A DNA stretch of 64,000 bases from Actinopolymorpha rutila (GTDB lineage: Bacteria > Actinomycetota > Actinomycetes > Propionibacteriales > Actinopolymorphaceae), in assembly GCF_013407855.1 (NCBI RefSeq), contig NZ_JACBZH010000001.1, forward strand, positions 6,692,838 through 6,756,837, in the 5' to 3' direction. A program made the translations under genes and the position numbers. Under the pieces are notes generated by a model. That model did no database searches, was not told the origin of the DNA, and was given only the letters and a program-made list of their open reading frames with translations. This document shows positions 1-8,229 of the stretch, piece after piece; position 1 is the first letter of the stretch; each line of letters opens with the position of its first letter.

Positions 1-230
1 AGGATCAGACCGACACCCGCCGCCACACCGACGAACGGGACGAACAGTCCGACCACGAGTCCGACGGCGCCCGCCGCCTTGGCAGTACCGAGCCACGGCC
101 ACCAGGACCGGGGAACGCCGTACTCCGCCAACGACCCCACCACCCACTTCGCGTGCATGAAGACGGCGAGGGCGGAGAAGCCCACCCAGGCAGCTGCCGC
201 GAGGGTGACCACGATATGTGCAACGGACAT
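1..230 (-). CDS. DoxX-like small membrane protein (3' end outside window)
   Basis: Partial gene read leftward from ATG at 230-228; 76 residues are visible with no stop before the edge. The N-terminus MSVAHIVVTLAAAAW starts a hydrophobic helix, followed by a loop with AEYGVPRSWWPWLGTAK and a second helix rich in Gly/Val. That is the usual layout of the DoxX-like family of four-helix membrane proteins. The family's biochemical role is poorly defined. The 188 bp between this start and the divergent glycosidase gene should hold both promoters. Family assignment rests on overall pattern only. Confidence 0.6.
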   Translation of the reverse strand, partial: MSVAHIVVTLAAAAWVGFSALAVFMHAKWVVGSLAEYGVPRSWWPWLGTAKAAGAVGLVVGLFVPFVGVAAGVGLI

Positions 231-418
231 GGAAGGCGCTCCCTTCAGCGGTTACCCGCCGGCCGGCTCCTGGCCGGCCGGACCTGACCTCGTAGACACC
301 GGGCAGCACACCCGTGTGACAACGCTCTGGGAGACTGGCGGAGAGCGCCCGGCGCGTCCGCGTCACGGCGGTCCACGTACCTCGGTCCTTGCCACCTCGA
401 TCACGTTCGGAGCCTGCG

Positions 419-2482
419 ATGGCCGCACTGCCACACGCCCGGTACGAACCCGTTCGGCTGGCCCAGGTCCGGCCGCGGGGCTGGCTGCTGGACTTCCTCC
501 GCCGCCAGTGCGCCGGGATCACCGGCCACCCGCAGGCCAGCGGCTATCCCCTGGACCACACCTTCTGGGACGACCCGTCCAAGCTGCCGGACGTGGCCGA
601 CCCGGCGATGGCCTGGTGGCCGTACGAACAGACGGCGTACTGGGTGGACGGCGCGCTCAAGGCGGGCTTCCTGGCCGGTGACGACTCGGTACGCGAGCTG
701 GCGGTGGCGCAGGTCGAGGGCGCGATCGCGACGGCGGCGCCGGACGGCTTCATCGGCCCGGAGATGTTCCGCGACCGCGACCGGTGGGCGTACCTCGTCT
801 TCTTCCGCGCCGTACTCACGCAGTACGACATCACCGGCGACCGGCGGCTGATCGACGCGCTCGTCCGTCACTACCGCAGTACGCCGCATCCGATGGGCTT
901 CGCGCGTGACGTGTCCGGAGTCGAGATCCTGCTGGCGCTGTACGCCGAGACCGGTGCGCCCGACCTGCTGGAGCAGGCGACCGACCTGTACGCCCGGTTC
1001 AACGCCCAGGACAGTGAGCACGCTCGCGACTTCACCCTGGCCGGCATGCGTTCGGACCGGCCCGTCACGACGCACGGCGTGACCTTCAACGAACTCGCCA
1101 AGCTCGGCGCGCTGATGTACGCGGCGACCGGCGACCGCGACAGCCTGGACGCGACGGTGCACGCGTACGCCAAGGTCGAACGGGACCACCTGCTGGCCGA
1201 CGGGCTGCACTCCGGCGCGGAGGCGATGAGCGGCAACGGGCCGCTGGAGTCCCACGAGACCTGCACCATCTCCGACCACACCTGGTCGCTTGGGTATCTG
1301 CTGCGGATCACCGGCGACCCGCGCTATGCGGACCGGCTCGAACGCGTTGTTTTCAACGCACTTCCCGGTGCGGTGACGAAGGACTTCACCGCGCTGCAGT
1401 ACTTCTCCTGCGCCAACCAGGTGATCGCCACCAACGCCAGCAACCACAACCCGATGTCGCGTGGTGACAACCGGATGTCCTTCCGCCCGGGTCATCCGGT
1501 GCAGTGCTGCACCGGCAACGTCCAGCGCGCCTTGCCGAACTACGTCGAACGCATGTGGATGCGCAGCCAGGATGACGGCCCGATTGGTGGCCCGAGTGGC
1601 GGCGGGGGTGAGGAGATCGTCGCAGCGTTGTTCGGCCCGAGCCGGATCGAGGTGTCACTTGCCGGCACGGCAGTGACGATCGAGGAACAGACGAGGTATC
1701 CCTTCGAGCCGGGAGTCGCGTTCACCGTGACGCCCGAACGTCCCGCCCACTTCACCTTCACGGTACGCATCCCCGAGTGGTGTCAAGCGCCGGTTGTCAC
1801 CGTCGGCGGCGATCCGATCGACCGGGCTCCGGTCCCGGGCACCTTCTGCCGGATCGAACGCGAATGGCACCCAGGCGATCGGGTCGAGGTGCAGCTTCCC
1901 TTCCCCCTGACGTCGAGGCACTGGGCCGACGGCGGGATCAGCCTCGAACTCGGCCCGCTGACGCTGAGCCTTCCCGTCTCCGCCACCCTCACCGCCGACA
2001 CCGAGGACGACTGGGAACAGACCCCGGTCGAGTTCCGGTTGTCCGGGCCGCAGCACCGGCTGCCCGGCTTTCCCGCGTACACGCTCGTCCCGGAAAGCGC
2101 GTGGGCGTACGCGCTGGCGGTCGACGAGACGAACCTCGCCGACGCCGCCGAGGTGGTGTGGACGGACAGCGATGCGTTTCCACTCGACGTCGACACTCCG
2201 GCCGTACGGGTCAGCGTGCCGGCCCGGCGCGTACGCGAGTGGGCTCTGGTCGAGACCGACCGGGTGAGCCGTCTGCTGCCGTCGTTCGAGAACGGCCGGT
2301 TCCGCATGGTCGAGCACGAGGTCGAGGGCCGGTTCGCCCTGACTCCCCCGCTCCCCGCGCCGGACACTCTTGCCGAACGCCTGGAGGACGGGGTCGAGCG
2401 GATCGAACTCGTGCCGTACGGCAACACACTCCTCCGGCTCACGGTCTTCCCGGCGGCGGAGCCGGAGACCTCAGCGCGGTAG
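419..2482 (+). CDS. GH127-type beta-L-arabinofuranosidase (DUF1680)
   Basis: 687 residues, close to the usual family length, with an N-terminal alpha/alpha toroid and C-terminal beta domains. The zinc-cysteine catalytic centre of GH127 is visible: Glu280 and Cys282 in HETCT, and Cys363-Cys364 in VQCCTGN. The spacing matches the Glu/Cys/Cys-Cys set known from Bifidobacterium HypBA1, where the first Cys of the pair is the nucleophile. Members release L-arabinofuranose (or related sugars) from plant or glycoprotein glycans. No signal peptide is seen, so it probably acts on imported oligosaccharides in the cytoplasm. A TTG at 389 could extend it, but ATG 419 fits the family start better. No transporter or other glycosidase is adjacent. 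The exact substrate is unknown. Confidence 0.9.
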   Translation: MAALPHARYEPVRLAQVRPRGWLLDFLRRQCAGITGHPQASGYPLDHTFWDDPSKLPDVADPAMAWWPYEQTAYWVDGALKAGFLAGDDSVRELAVAQVEGAIATAAPDGFIGPEMFRDRDRWAYLVFFRAVLTQYDITGDRRLIDALVRHYRSTPHPMGFARDVSGVEILLALYAETGAPDLLEQATDLYARFNAQDSEHARDFTLAGMRSDRPVTTHGVTFNELAKLGALMYAATGDRDSLDATVHAYAKVERDHLLADGLHSGAEAMSGNGPLESHETCTISDHTWSLGYLLRITGDPRYADRLERVVFNALPGAVTKDFTALQYFSCANQVIATNASNHNPMSRGDNRMSFRPGHPVQCCTGNVQRALPNYVERMWMRSQDDGPIGGPSGGGGEEIVAALFGPSRIEVSLAGTAVTIEEQTRYPFEPGVAFTVTPERPAHFTFTVRIPEWCQAPVVTVGGDPIDRAPVPGTFCRIEREWHPGDRVEVQLPFPLTSRHWADGGISLELGPLTLSLPVSATLTADTEDDWEQTPVEFRLSGPQHRLPGFPAYTLVPESAWAYALAVDETNLADAAEVVWTDSDAFPLDVDTPAVRVSVPARRVREWALVETDRVSRLLPSFENGRFRMVEHEVEGRFALTPPLPAPDTLAERLEDGVERIELVPYGNTLLRLTVFPAAEPETSAR

Positions 2483-3079
2483 TTGCGTCATCACCCAGAT
2501 GGGCAGGGGCTCCTCGACTGTTCGCGCCACCTGCCAACCGGCGCGGCGGTACATCTCGACATTGGCGGGGTTGCTGGTCTCCAGGACCGCCGGCAGACCG
2601 TCCTTGGCCGCGCGGCGCAGCCCGGCGTTCATGACGGCGTGACCGAAGCCTCGGCCCGCACTGTCGGGATGGGTGCCGAGGACACCGAGATACCAGAACG
2701 GCGTGGTCGGCAGCGCCGCGTGCACGGCCTCGTCGTAGGCACGCACGCGTGCCCGGACCTCGGCCGGCAACCGCGCGTCGAGGCCGTCGCCGGTCGGATC
2801 GGTCGAGTCCGCCGAGTCCGCCGAGTCCGCCGAGCCGGCTCCGGTCGACGGGGGCTGCCACATCGCGACCGAGGCGCCGCCGGCGACCGTCCAGATCGCC
2901 TGGCTGTGCACCCGCCGGTCGAACAGGTCGCCAAAGAAGGCCGCGGCGTACGGCGGGTAGGTGTCCTCGTCTGGGAAGAGGTACCGCAGCACCGGGTCGT
3001 TGGGAAACGCGGCCACCAGCGAACCGATCACGCGGTCACGGTCGGCCGGGGTGGCGACGGCGATCTCGACTGTTGTCAC
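2471..3079 (-). CDS. GNAT-family N-acetyltransferase
   Basis: 202 residues. The C-terminal half carries the acetyl-CoA pocket signature SAGRGFGHAVM (about residues 140-150), followed by ETSNPANVEMYRRAGW, the usual GNAT strand-helix end. It should transfer an acetyl group from acetyl-CoA to an unidentified amine. A low-complexity Ser-Ala-Asp repeat (residues 83-94, from a 9-bp DNA repeat near 2807-2835) is inserted before the catalytic half and is absent from typical members. Its last 12 bases overlap the 3' end of the convergent GH127 gene. Substrate unknown. Confidence 0.88.
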   Translation of the reverse strand: MTTVEIAVATPADRDRVIGSLVAAFPNDPVLRYLFPDEDTYPPYAAAFFGDLFDRRVHSQAIWTVAGGASVAMWQPPSTGAGSADSADSADSTDPTGDGLDARLPAEVRARVRAYDEAVHAALPTTPFWYLGVLGTHPDSAGRGFGHAVMNAGLRRAAKDGLPAVLETSNPANVEMYRRAGWQVARTVEEPLPIWVMTQLPR

Positions 3080-3150
3080 CCGTCCGACCGTACCGGCCGC
3101 GGATCGTCGGCTATTGACCCCCGACGGGCGCGGGTGGTCTGCTTGCCCGC

Positions 3151-3558
3151 ATGCTGCGTGGACGAGCCACCCCCGACCCCTCGGCCGATCCGGCGAAGAG
3201 GAGCGACTACTGGGGTGTCGTGCTGGGCGCGCCCGACCCCCAGGTGCTGGGCGCCTTCTACGCCGAGGTGCTGGGCTGGGAGATCAGGGGGAACGAGCCG
3301 AACTGGGTGACGCTCTACCCCGGTGAGGGCGTGGCGTACCTCGCCATTCAGCGCGAGGCCAACTACGTCCGGCCGGTGTGGCCGGAGGTGCCGGGTCAAC
3401 AGCAGATGATGTCGCACCTGGACGTCGAGGTGCAGGACCTCCACGTGGCGGTGGAGCATGCCGTCGAACTCGGCGCGGTGGTCGCGGACTTCCAGCCGCA
3501 GGACAACGTGCGCGTCATGCTCGACCCCGCGGGCCACCCGTTCTGCCTCTACTCCTGA
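3151..3558 (+). CDS. VOC-superfamily (glyoxalase/bleomycin-resistance-like) protein
   Basis: 135 residues with the paired beta-alpha-beta-beta-beta layout of the vicinal oxygen chelate fold: GVVLGAPDPQVLGAFYAEVLGW opens module 1, MSHLDVEVQDLHVAVEHA opens module 2, and the end DPAGHPFCLYS is the classic VOC C-terminus. Such proteins bind a metal or sequester small molecules; the substrate cannot be read from sequence. The start is the ATG in MLRGRATP; the first 18 residues are not family-conserved, so a later start is possible. Its 3' end overlaps the next, convergent gene by 10 bases. Confidence 0.85.
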   Translation: MLRGRATPDPSADPAKRSDYWGVVLGAPDPQVLGAFYAEVLGWEIRGNEPNWVTLYPGEGVAYLAIQREANYVRPVWPEVPGQQQMMSHLDVEVQDLHVAVEHAVELGAVVADFQPQDNVRVMLDPAGHPFCLYS

Positions 3559-3791
3559 CGCTGCCCGGACCGGCTCCGCTGCCGGCGCACGGTCAGCACA
3601 GCGAGCCCGGCGAGGAACGCGACCACGCCGACGGCGAGCCAGCCGGGTGAACCGCCAACCAGCGGTTGACAGTCAGCGACGCACAGCACGGGTTTGATGC
3701 GTACGAGGTCGGCTCCCTGCAGCACCCACAGGGCACCGAGCGCGACCAGGACCGCACCCACCAGCATCCGCGCGATCTTGCGTACGTTCAC
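3549..3791 (-). CDS. Small two-helix membrane protein
   Basis: 80 residues. Two hydrophobic helices (about 8-26 and 51-67) flank a short external-looking loop containing two cysteines (VLCVADCQPL). The ends are basic, with NVRKIARM at the N-terminus and RRQRSRSGQRQE at the C-terminus, so both termini are probably cytoplasmic. No catalytic motif is recognisable; this is a common type of uncharacterised actinobacterial membrane protein. It is divergent from the MarR gene at 3855, so the 63-bp gap may serve both. Confidence 0.7.
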   Translation of the reverse strand: MNVRKIARMLVGAVLVALGALWVLQGADLVRIKPVLCVADCQPLVGGSPGWLAVGVVAFLAGLAVLTVRRQRSRSGQRQE

Positions 3792-3830
3792 GACACTCTC
3801 ACGCCCCTCACCATCCGACTGTACTCAGGC

Positions 3831-3849
3831 AACCTTAGAAGGTAACCTT
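3831..3849. promoter_or_regulatory. Candidate MarR operator
   Basis: AACCTT-AG-AAGGTAACCTT: an inverted repeat of AACCTT/AAGGT(T), the last half repeated, ending 5 bases before the ATG of the MarR gene. A dyad here would let the regulator block its own transcription or initiation, as is usual for MarR proteins. Confidence 0.45.
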
Positions 3850-3854
3850 AAGAA

Positions 3855-4370
3855 ATGCCAGCAGACGAGACAAGCTCGGCGCCGTTCCTGCCGCAGCTCA
3901 TCGCCCAGTCGTTCGCCCTCCTCATGGACGACCTGGTCCAGCACCTCGTGGACTCCGGCTACGACGACCTGCGACCCACGCACTGCCTGAACGTGTTCCG
4001 GTTCATGGACTGCGGCGGCACCCGGCCCACCACGCTGGCCAGGCGCGCCGGGATGACTCCGCAGGCGATGGGCGAGCTCGTCGGTTATCTCGAACGCCAC
4101 GACTACGTCCGCCGGGTTCCCGACGCGACCGACGGCCGGGGTCGGGTCGTGGTCTACGCCGACCGCGGTACGCAAGCCGCCGAGGTCGCGACGAAGTACT
4201 TCGCGGACCTGGAGTCCCGCTGGGTCGACGCGCTCGGCAACGACCGCCTCGCGGACGTGAAGTCGGCGCTCGCGCAGATTGCCGGCGGGGCCTGCGACGC
4301 CGACAACGGCGTCGACGGTGCCGGCGGCGCCAGAGGCAGGGCCGGTACGTCGAAGGCCCCGGCGTCGTGA
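3855..4370 (+). CDS. MarR-family transcriptional regulator
   Basis: 171 residues with a winged helix-turn-helix: TRPTTLARRAGMTPQAMGEL is the HTH (about residues 55-74), followed by LVGYLERHDYVRRVPDATDGRGRVV, the wing with the Asp-Arg pair typical of MarR proteins. The last ~30 residues are Gly/Ala-rich and probably disordered. Its stop overlaps the GTG start of the methyltransferase (GTGA), so the two are translated together. A dyad lies immediately upstream (3831-3849), suggesting autoregulation. The ligand is unknown. Confidence 0.88.
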   Translation: MPADETSSAPFLPQLIAQSFALLMDDLVQHLVDSGYDDLRPTHCLNVFRFMDCGGTRPTTLARRAGMTPQAMGELVGYLERHDYVRRVPDATDGRGRVVVYADRGTQAAEVATKYFADLESRWVDALGNDRLADVKSALAQIAGGACDADNGVDGAGGARGRAGTSKAPAS

Positions 4371-4984
4371 AGCGGTCCGCCCGCGCCCTGGTCGAGTACT
4401 GGGACCGGCGCGCCCCCTCGTACGACACGAAGATGGCCGGCGTGGACCGCCGCTTCCTCGCCGACAGCCGCCGCTGGGTCTGCGGACGCACCCGCGGAGC
4501 CACGCTGGAGGTCGCCGTCGGCACCGGCGCCAACCTGCGCCACTACCCCCGCAACGTCGAGTTGACAGCCGTCGACTGGAGTCCGGCCATGCTGGACATC
4601 GCACGGCAGCAGGCCAACCAGGATGGGCGCACCGTCACGTTTCACCATGCCGACGCGGGTGCGCTGCCGTTTCCTGCCGGGACGTTCGACACCGTGGTCT
4701 GCACCTTCTCCCTGTGCTGCGTACCGGACGAACGCGCCGCTCTCGTCGAGGCACTTCGCGTACTCCGGCCGGGAGGAAGCCTGTTGCTGGCCGACCACGT
4801 GGCCTCGTCCTCGTGGTGGCTGCGTGCGGTGCAACGTGCGGCGGAGCTGGCGAGCGGACCTCTGCAGGGTGAGCACTACACCCGCCGACCGGTCACCACC
4901 CTTGCCGGGCTCGCCATCACCTTCGAGGAGTCCGAACGCCTCACCCTCGGCGCGATCGAACGCGTCCACGCCCGCAAGTCGTAG
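4367..4984 (+). CDS. Class I SAM-dependent methyltransferase
   Basis: 205 residues. SAM-binding motif I is LEVAVGTGANLRHY (about residues 44-57), the acidic residue of motif II is in LTAVDWSPAMLDIARQQA, and the post-motif FHHADAGALPFPAGTFDTVV plus VLRPGGSLLLADH complete the UbiE/phospholipid-methyltransferase-like fold. The C-terminal EHYTRRPVTTLAGLAITF segment resembles bacterial small-molecule or lipid methylases. It starts at GTG 4367 inside the stop of the MarR gene, so expression is tied to that regulator. The substrate is not inferable. Confidence 0.88.
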   Translation: MKRSARALVEYWDRRAPSYDTKMAGVDRRFLADSRRWVCGRTRGATLEVAVGTGANLRHYPRNVELTAVDWSPAMLDIARQQANQDGRTVTFHHADAGALPFPAGTFDTVVCTFSLCCVPDERAALVEALRVLRPGGSLLLADHVASSSWWLRAVQRAAELASGPLQGEHYTRRPVTTLAGLAITFEESERLTLGAIERVHARKS

Positions 4985-5056
4985 GCCGATCTCGCTCCGA
5001 ACGGGGCGCAGTCCGGCATACTTCCCCTCAGCCGGTCGGCCTGAAGGGGGAACGTC

Positions 5057-6013
5057 GTGACCGAGGCCACGAACGCAGCGCACGCTGCCGGCACCCGAGC
5101 CGGCGACGTCGCCCGTCTCGTCCCCGCCGGCCTCGCGGAGAGGATCCGCTCGTACTACCCGGCAGGCGCCGGCTGGCTGGAGGAACTCCCGCGCCTGATC
5201 GCGACCTGCGCACGCAGGTGGGACCTCACCTTGCTGCCCGCGTTCGAACCCGGTGGCGACTCGAGTTGGACCGCTCCGGTGCGGCGCAGGGACGGCGAGT
5301 TGGCGGTCCTCCAGATCACCGTGCCGATGCCCGTCACCAGTGATCACGTCACTGCTCTGAGGGCCTGGGCAGGCCGAGGTGCCGTACGCCTGTTCGCGCA
5401 CGACGAGGCGATCCAGGCCACGCTGATGGAGTGCTGCGTACCCGGCACGCACGCCGAGCATCTCCCGCCGGCCGACGCGGACGACGTAGCGGTGGCCGTG
5501 CTGCCGCACCTGTGGGCCGCCGACCTGTCCGGCCTACCCGGACTGCCCGAGTCCGGCCGCCTGGAGTCACTGGACACGGCGGCAGGCAAGCGTGGCTTGC
5601 TGATGGAGGAGCGTGCCGAGCAGTTCGGCGACGTCGTCGACACCGCTCCGTATCTTGAAGCTGCGCGGCTGTTCACCTCGCTGCCGGAGTCCGCGGATCG
5701 TTCCGTCCTGCTACACGGCGACTTCCACCGGCGAAACGTCGTGCTGTCGCAACGCGGCTGGCTGGCCATCGATCCGCTCGCCATGGTGGGCGATCCGTCC
5801 TACGACGCGGCGTTGTTCCTCCAGCACGATTTGGACGGCGCGGTCACTCCCGCCCGGGTGGACACCCTGGCCGACTGGCTCGAGCTCGACCGCGAGCGGA
5901 CCCGGAGGTGGCTGTTCGCCCTCGGCGTCCAGGCGGCGTCGTGGCACCTGTCGATCGGCGACCGCGCCATGCACGACGCGATCATCGGCTCCGCTCTCAG
6001 CCTGCGGGCTTGA
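5057..6013 (+). CDS. Aminoglycoside/hydroxyurea-type 6-phosphotransferase family kinase (APH(6)-like)
   Basis: 318 residues. The catalytic loop HGDFHRRNVVL (His220, Asp222, Asn227) and the metal-binding IDPLAMVGDPSYDAA block match the streptomycin 6-kinase branch, in which DP replaces the usual DF/DW. That branch phosphorylates a hydroxyl of aminoglycosides or similar compounds using ATP. GTG 5057 follows an AAGGGGG ribosome site. Whether it confers resistance or acts on an endogenous sugar cannot be told. The 3' end overlaps the convergent VOC gene by 17 bases. Confidence 0.87.
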   Translation: MTEATNAAHAAGTRAGDVARLVPAGLAERIRSYYPAGAGWLEELPRLIATCARRWDLTLLPAFEPGGDSSWTAPVRRRDGELAVLQITVPMPVTSDHVTALRAWAGRGAVRLFAHDEAIQATLMECCVPGTHAEHLPPADADDVAVAVLPHLWAADLSGLPGLPESGRLESLDTAAGKRGLLMEERAEQFGDVVDTAPYLEAARLFTSLPESADRSVLLHGDFHRRNVVLSQRGWLAIDPLAMVGDPSYDAALFLQHDLDGAVTPARVDTLADWLELDRERTRRWLFALGVQAASWHLSIGDRAMHDAIIGSALSLRA

Positions 6014-6359
6014 CGAACACGCAGAACTCGTTGTCCTCGGGGTCGGCGAGAACCGCCCACCGGAAGCCGTGCTCGGTCAGGTCTGTCGCAACCGTCTTCG
6101 CGCCGAGGCGGAGCAGACGATCCACCTCTGCTTCCAGGTCCTGTACGCCGAGGTCGAGGTGCATCCGGTTCTTTGCCGACTTCGGCTCGGGAACCTTCTG
6201 CAGAAGTAGCGGTGGGCCTTGCTCGGACACCAGGCTCAGGTAGGGCGGTGCGTCGAAACCACGCCGATATGCCAACGGCGAAAGGGCCGTCTCCCAGAAC
6301 TCGGCCAGCGCATCGAGGTCGAGGCAGTCCAGCGTCACGACTATCTGCATCCACGCCAC
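5997..6359 (-). CDS. VOC-family (glyoxalase-like) protein
   Basis: 120 residues: QIVVTLDCLDLDALAEFWETAL (module 1), KNRMHLDLGVQDLEAEVDRLL (module 2) and the terminal DPEDNEFCVFVKPAG are the signature positions of the one-domain glyoxalase-like subgroup (Glyoxalase_6). The MHLDLGV histidine and the glutamate in DNEFCVF are the expected metal-ligand positions. Function probably lies in binding or modifying a small molecule. The gene sits alone between convergent neighbours. Confidence 0.85.
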   Translation of the reverse strand: MAWMQIVVTLDCLDLDALAEFWETALSPLAYRRGFDAPPYLSLVSEQGPPLLLQKVPEPKSAKNRMHLDLGVQDLEAEVDRLLRLGAKTVATDLTEHGFRWAVLADPEDNEFCVFVKPAG

Positions 6360-6383
6360 GTTAGCCGCCGGCTGCGTTCGCGC

Positions 6384-6905
6384 CTAAGCGTTTTCAAGCC
6401 GGCCGATGATCTCGGTGGCGACGTCAGTGGGTGCCTTCTGGTTCGTGTCCACCACGGTCGCGGAGGTACGCAGCCACGGCAACGCCGCCTGGTAGTCCGC
6501 CAGCCGCCTCAGCCGCCACTCCTTCGCCTGCGGGAGTTCGGTGTCGTGCTCGATGCGGCGTACGAGTTCGTCGTGTTTCGCGTCCAGCACGAAGTGCCTG
6601 ACCTTGACACCCTCTGCAGCCAGCGCATCGAAGATCTCCCGGGCGTACTCCTGCACCACGACGGTCTGCGGCACGACGAGCGTCCCACCGACATAACGCA
6701 GGAGCTGGATCGCCGTCTGCGCCACCAACGGCCGCCACGGTGGATGGTCCTGGAAGTCGGCCACGCGTTCGGTGGTGAGCACGTGTCCGAGCATGAAGCC
6801 GACCTGCTCGGAGTCGAAGATGCGCGACTTCGGCAGGAGGCGTACCAGCTCGGTCGCCGTGCTCGTCTTCCCGGCACCGAAGGGTCCGTTCAGCCAGACG
6901 ATCAC
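6384..6905 (-). CDS. P-loop kinase / AAA-type small ATPase
   Basis: 173 residues from GTG 6905, whose first bases overlap the TGA of the upstream PhyH gene (GTGA), so it is translationally coupled. The Walker A loop NGPFGAGKTS is at about residues 6-15; FDSEQVGFML and HFVLDAKHDELVRRIEHD fit small cytoplasmic kinases that resemble shikimate/gluconate or antibiotic kinases. The C-terminal TVVDTNQKAPTDVATEI is the usual ending (tuviral/AAA_33-like). A longer start at 7037 exists but would run through the PhyH gene and has no family-like sequence. Substrate unknown. Confidence 0.82.
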   Translation of the reverse strand: MIVWLNGPFGAGKTSTATELVRLLPKSRIFDSEQVGFMLGHVLTTERVADFQDHPPWRPLVAQTAIQLLRYVGGTLVVPQTVVVQEYAREIFDALAAEGVKVRHFVLDAKHDELVRRIEHDTELPQAKEWRLRRLADYQAALPWLRTSATVVDTNQKAPTDVATEIIGRLENA

Positions 6906-7672
6906 GAGATCTCGATCGGCTGTCGCGGACGGCGGGTGTCGGCGTAGACGACGCCTGGAGCTCCGACCATGGCACGCTGCCTGGGTGTCAACGGCTCGAG
7001 TTCGTGCGGAGCCCACTGATGGGACAGCCACGCCCACTGGCCGGGCGCGTACTTGTAGAACAGCGCTCGCCGCAGCCCGGGCTCCTTCCAGTCCAACGAA
7101 CCGTGGGTCAGTGCCTCGGTGAAGATAACGACGTCGCCGGCCTTCAGCTCCACGTGGCGCACCCAGGGATCGTCACGATCTGCTCGCGTGTCCAGGAAGG
7201 GGGACGGGAAGTTCGCCTTGTGGCTACCGGGAACGCACACGAAACCGCCGTCTTCCGCCGAGACGTCCGTCAGCGCGAAGCTCACCACGGTCAGTCCGGC
7301 GGAGATGGTGCCGTTGCGGACGTGGTACCAGGCGCAGTTGCGTGGCCGGTCGTCGGGGAAACCGTGCAGGTCCAGGCCAGGGGAGCCGGCGACCATCTGG
7401 ATGCCGTACGAATGGTCGAGCCGGACTCGCTCGTCGACGAACTCGATCAGGTACGGCAGGACGCGCGGGTGGTCGATGAGATCCAGGAACGGTTCGCCGA
7501 AGTTGGGCAGCCACTCCAGAGCGCCTTCTCGTCCGGCCTCGTCGAGATCGTCCAGCCCCTGCTGGTCGAGCACCTTGTTGAGTCGCGCCACCTCGTCGGT
7601 GTCCAGCACTCCGCGTAGGAGGAGATAACCGTTGAGGTCGAACAGATACCGTTCCTTGTCACTCACGCCCAT
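6902..7672 (-). CDS. Phytanoyl-CoA dioxygenase (PhyH)-family Fe(II)/2-oxoglutarate oxygenase
   Basis: 256 residues. FDLNGYLLLRGVLD at the N-terminus, GGFVCVPGSHKANFP in the middle and GDVVIFTEALTHGSLDW toward the C-terminus are the conserved double-stranded beta-helix segments of PhyH proteins. His190 in ALTHGS is the distal iron ligand and Arg201/Arg202 the likely 2-oxoglutarate binders. The proximal HxD motif is not canonical (His103 in DLHGF is the best candidate). Probably hydroxylates a small metabolite. It is cotranscribed with the downstream P-loop kinase. Confidence 0.83.
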   Translation of the reverse strand: MGVSDKERYLFDLNGYLLLRGVLDTDEVARLNKVLDQQGLDDLDEAGREGALEWLPNFGEPFLDLIDHPRVLPYLIEFVDERVRLDHSYGIQMVAGSPGLDLHGFPDDRPRNCAWYHVRNGTISAGLTVVSFALTDVSAEDGGFVCVPGSHKANFPSPFLDTRADRDDPWVRHVELKAGDVVIFTEALTHGSLDWKEPGLRRALFYKYAPGQWAWLSHQWAPHELEPLTPRQRAMVGAPGVVYADTRRPRQPIEIS

Positions 7673-7824
7673 CTCAGAATCCCTTTCAGATCGGTCGATC
7701 TGCGACGATCAACGGCTCGCGGAGCATCGCTCGTCGATGAACGGTATCTGCCAGCGCGCTGCCACGTCCTTCATGCCAGCCGAGCGTAGGACATCAACCG
7801 GGGCATCTCGCTCCACCAACTTTC

Positions 7825-7867
7825 GTCAGGAATCCTTGACAGATGATCACCGTCAGGCCACCCTGAC
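7825..7867. promoter_or_regulatory. Two 16-bp inverted repeats overlapping a candidate promoter
   Basis: GTCAGG-AATC-CTTGAC (7825-7840) and GTCAGG-CCAC-CCTGAC (7852-7867) are near-identical dyads 27 bp apart. The second ends three bases before the ATG of the small HTH gene. TTGACA at 7836-7841 is exactly where a -35 box would lie for a leaderless transcript starting at the ATG. The layout suggests autoregulation by the HTH protein. Confidence 0.5.
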
Positions 7868-7870
7868 ACC

Positions 7871-8125
7871 ATGATCGAGACGACGGAACACCACGACGGC
7901 AGCGAGGACAGAGTGCACGTCAAGGTGACTCTCGGCATCAGCGGCGACTGGCGCGCCGAGCCGCTGAAGGTGATCACGGGCATCACCGAAGGCACGAAGT
8001 CACTCGACGGATCCTTGGCCGAAGCCGTACGCGAGGCGCGCAAGCAGGGCATCACCTGGGCGCAGATCGGCCAGGCACTCGGCGTGAGCCGTCAGTCCGC
8101 CTGGGAACGCTTCTCGGTCGACTGA
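7871..8125 (+). CDS. Small helix-turn-helix protein
   Basis: 84 residues. The N-terminal half (DRVHVKVTLGISGDWRAEP) looks like a beta sheet. The C-terminal half ends in a clear helix-turn-helix: SLAEAVREARKQGITWAQIG followed by QALGVSRQSAWERF. That HTH is common in tiny actinobacterial DNA-binding proteins of unknown target. It is a single gene preceded by two matching dyads. Nothing links it to the neighbouring GNAT gene, which follows after about 100 bp. Confidence 0.72.
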   Translation: MIETTEHHDGSEDRVHVKVTLGISGDWRAEPLKVITGITEGTKSLDGSLAEAVREARKQGITWAQIGQALGVSRQSAWERFSVD

Positions 8126-8229
8126 GACCCGTCAGGCTCGCGACCTCGGGCTCGCAGGGTCCGGACGCCGGGCCTGCAGTGCGCAGAAACCAAGCTGCGC
8201 TGCGGAGTCGGTGATGTCAGGCTGCCTCC

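Noticed and set aside
5..223. 72-codon minus-strand frame at the left edge
   Set aside because: Out of frame with the DoxX-like gene starting at 230, Ser/Arg-rich shadow composition.
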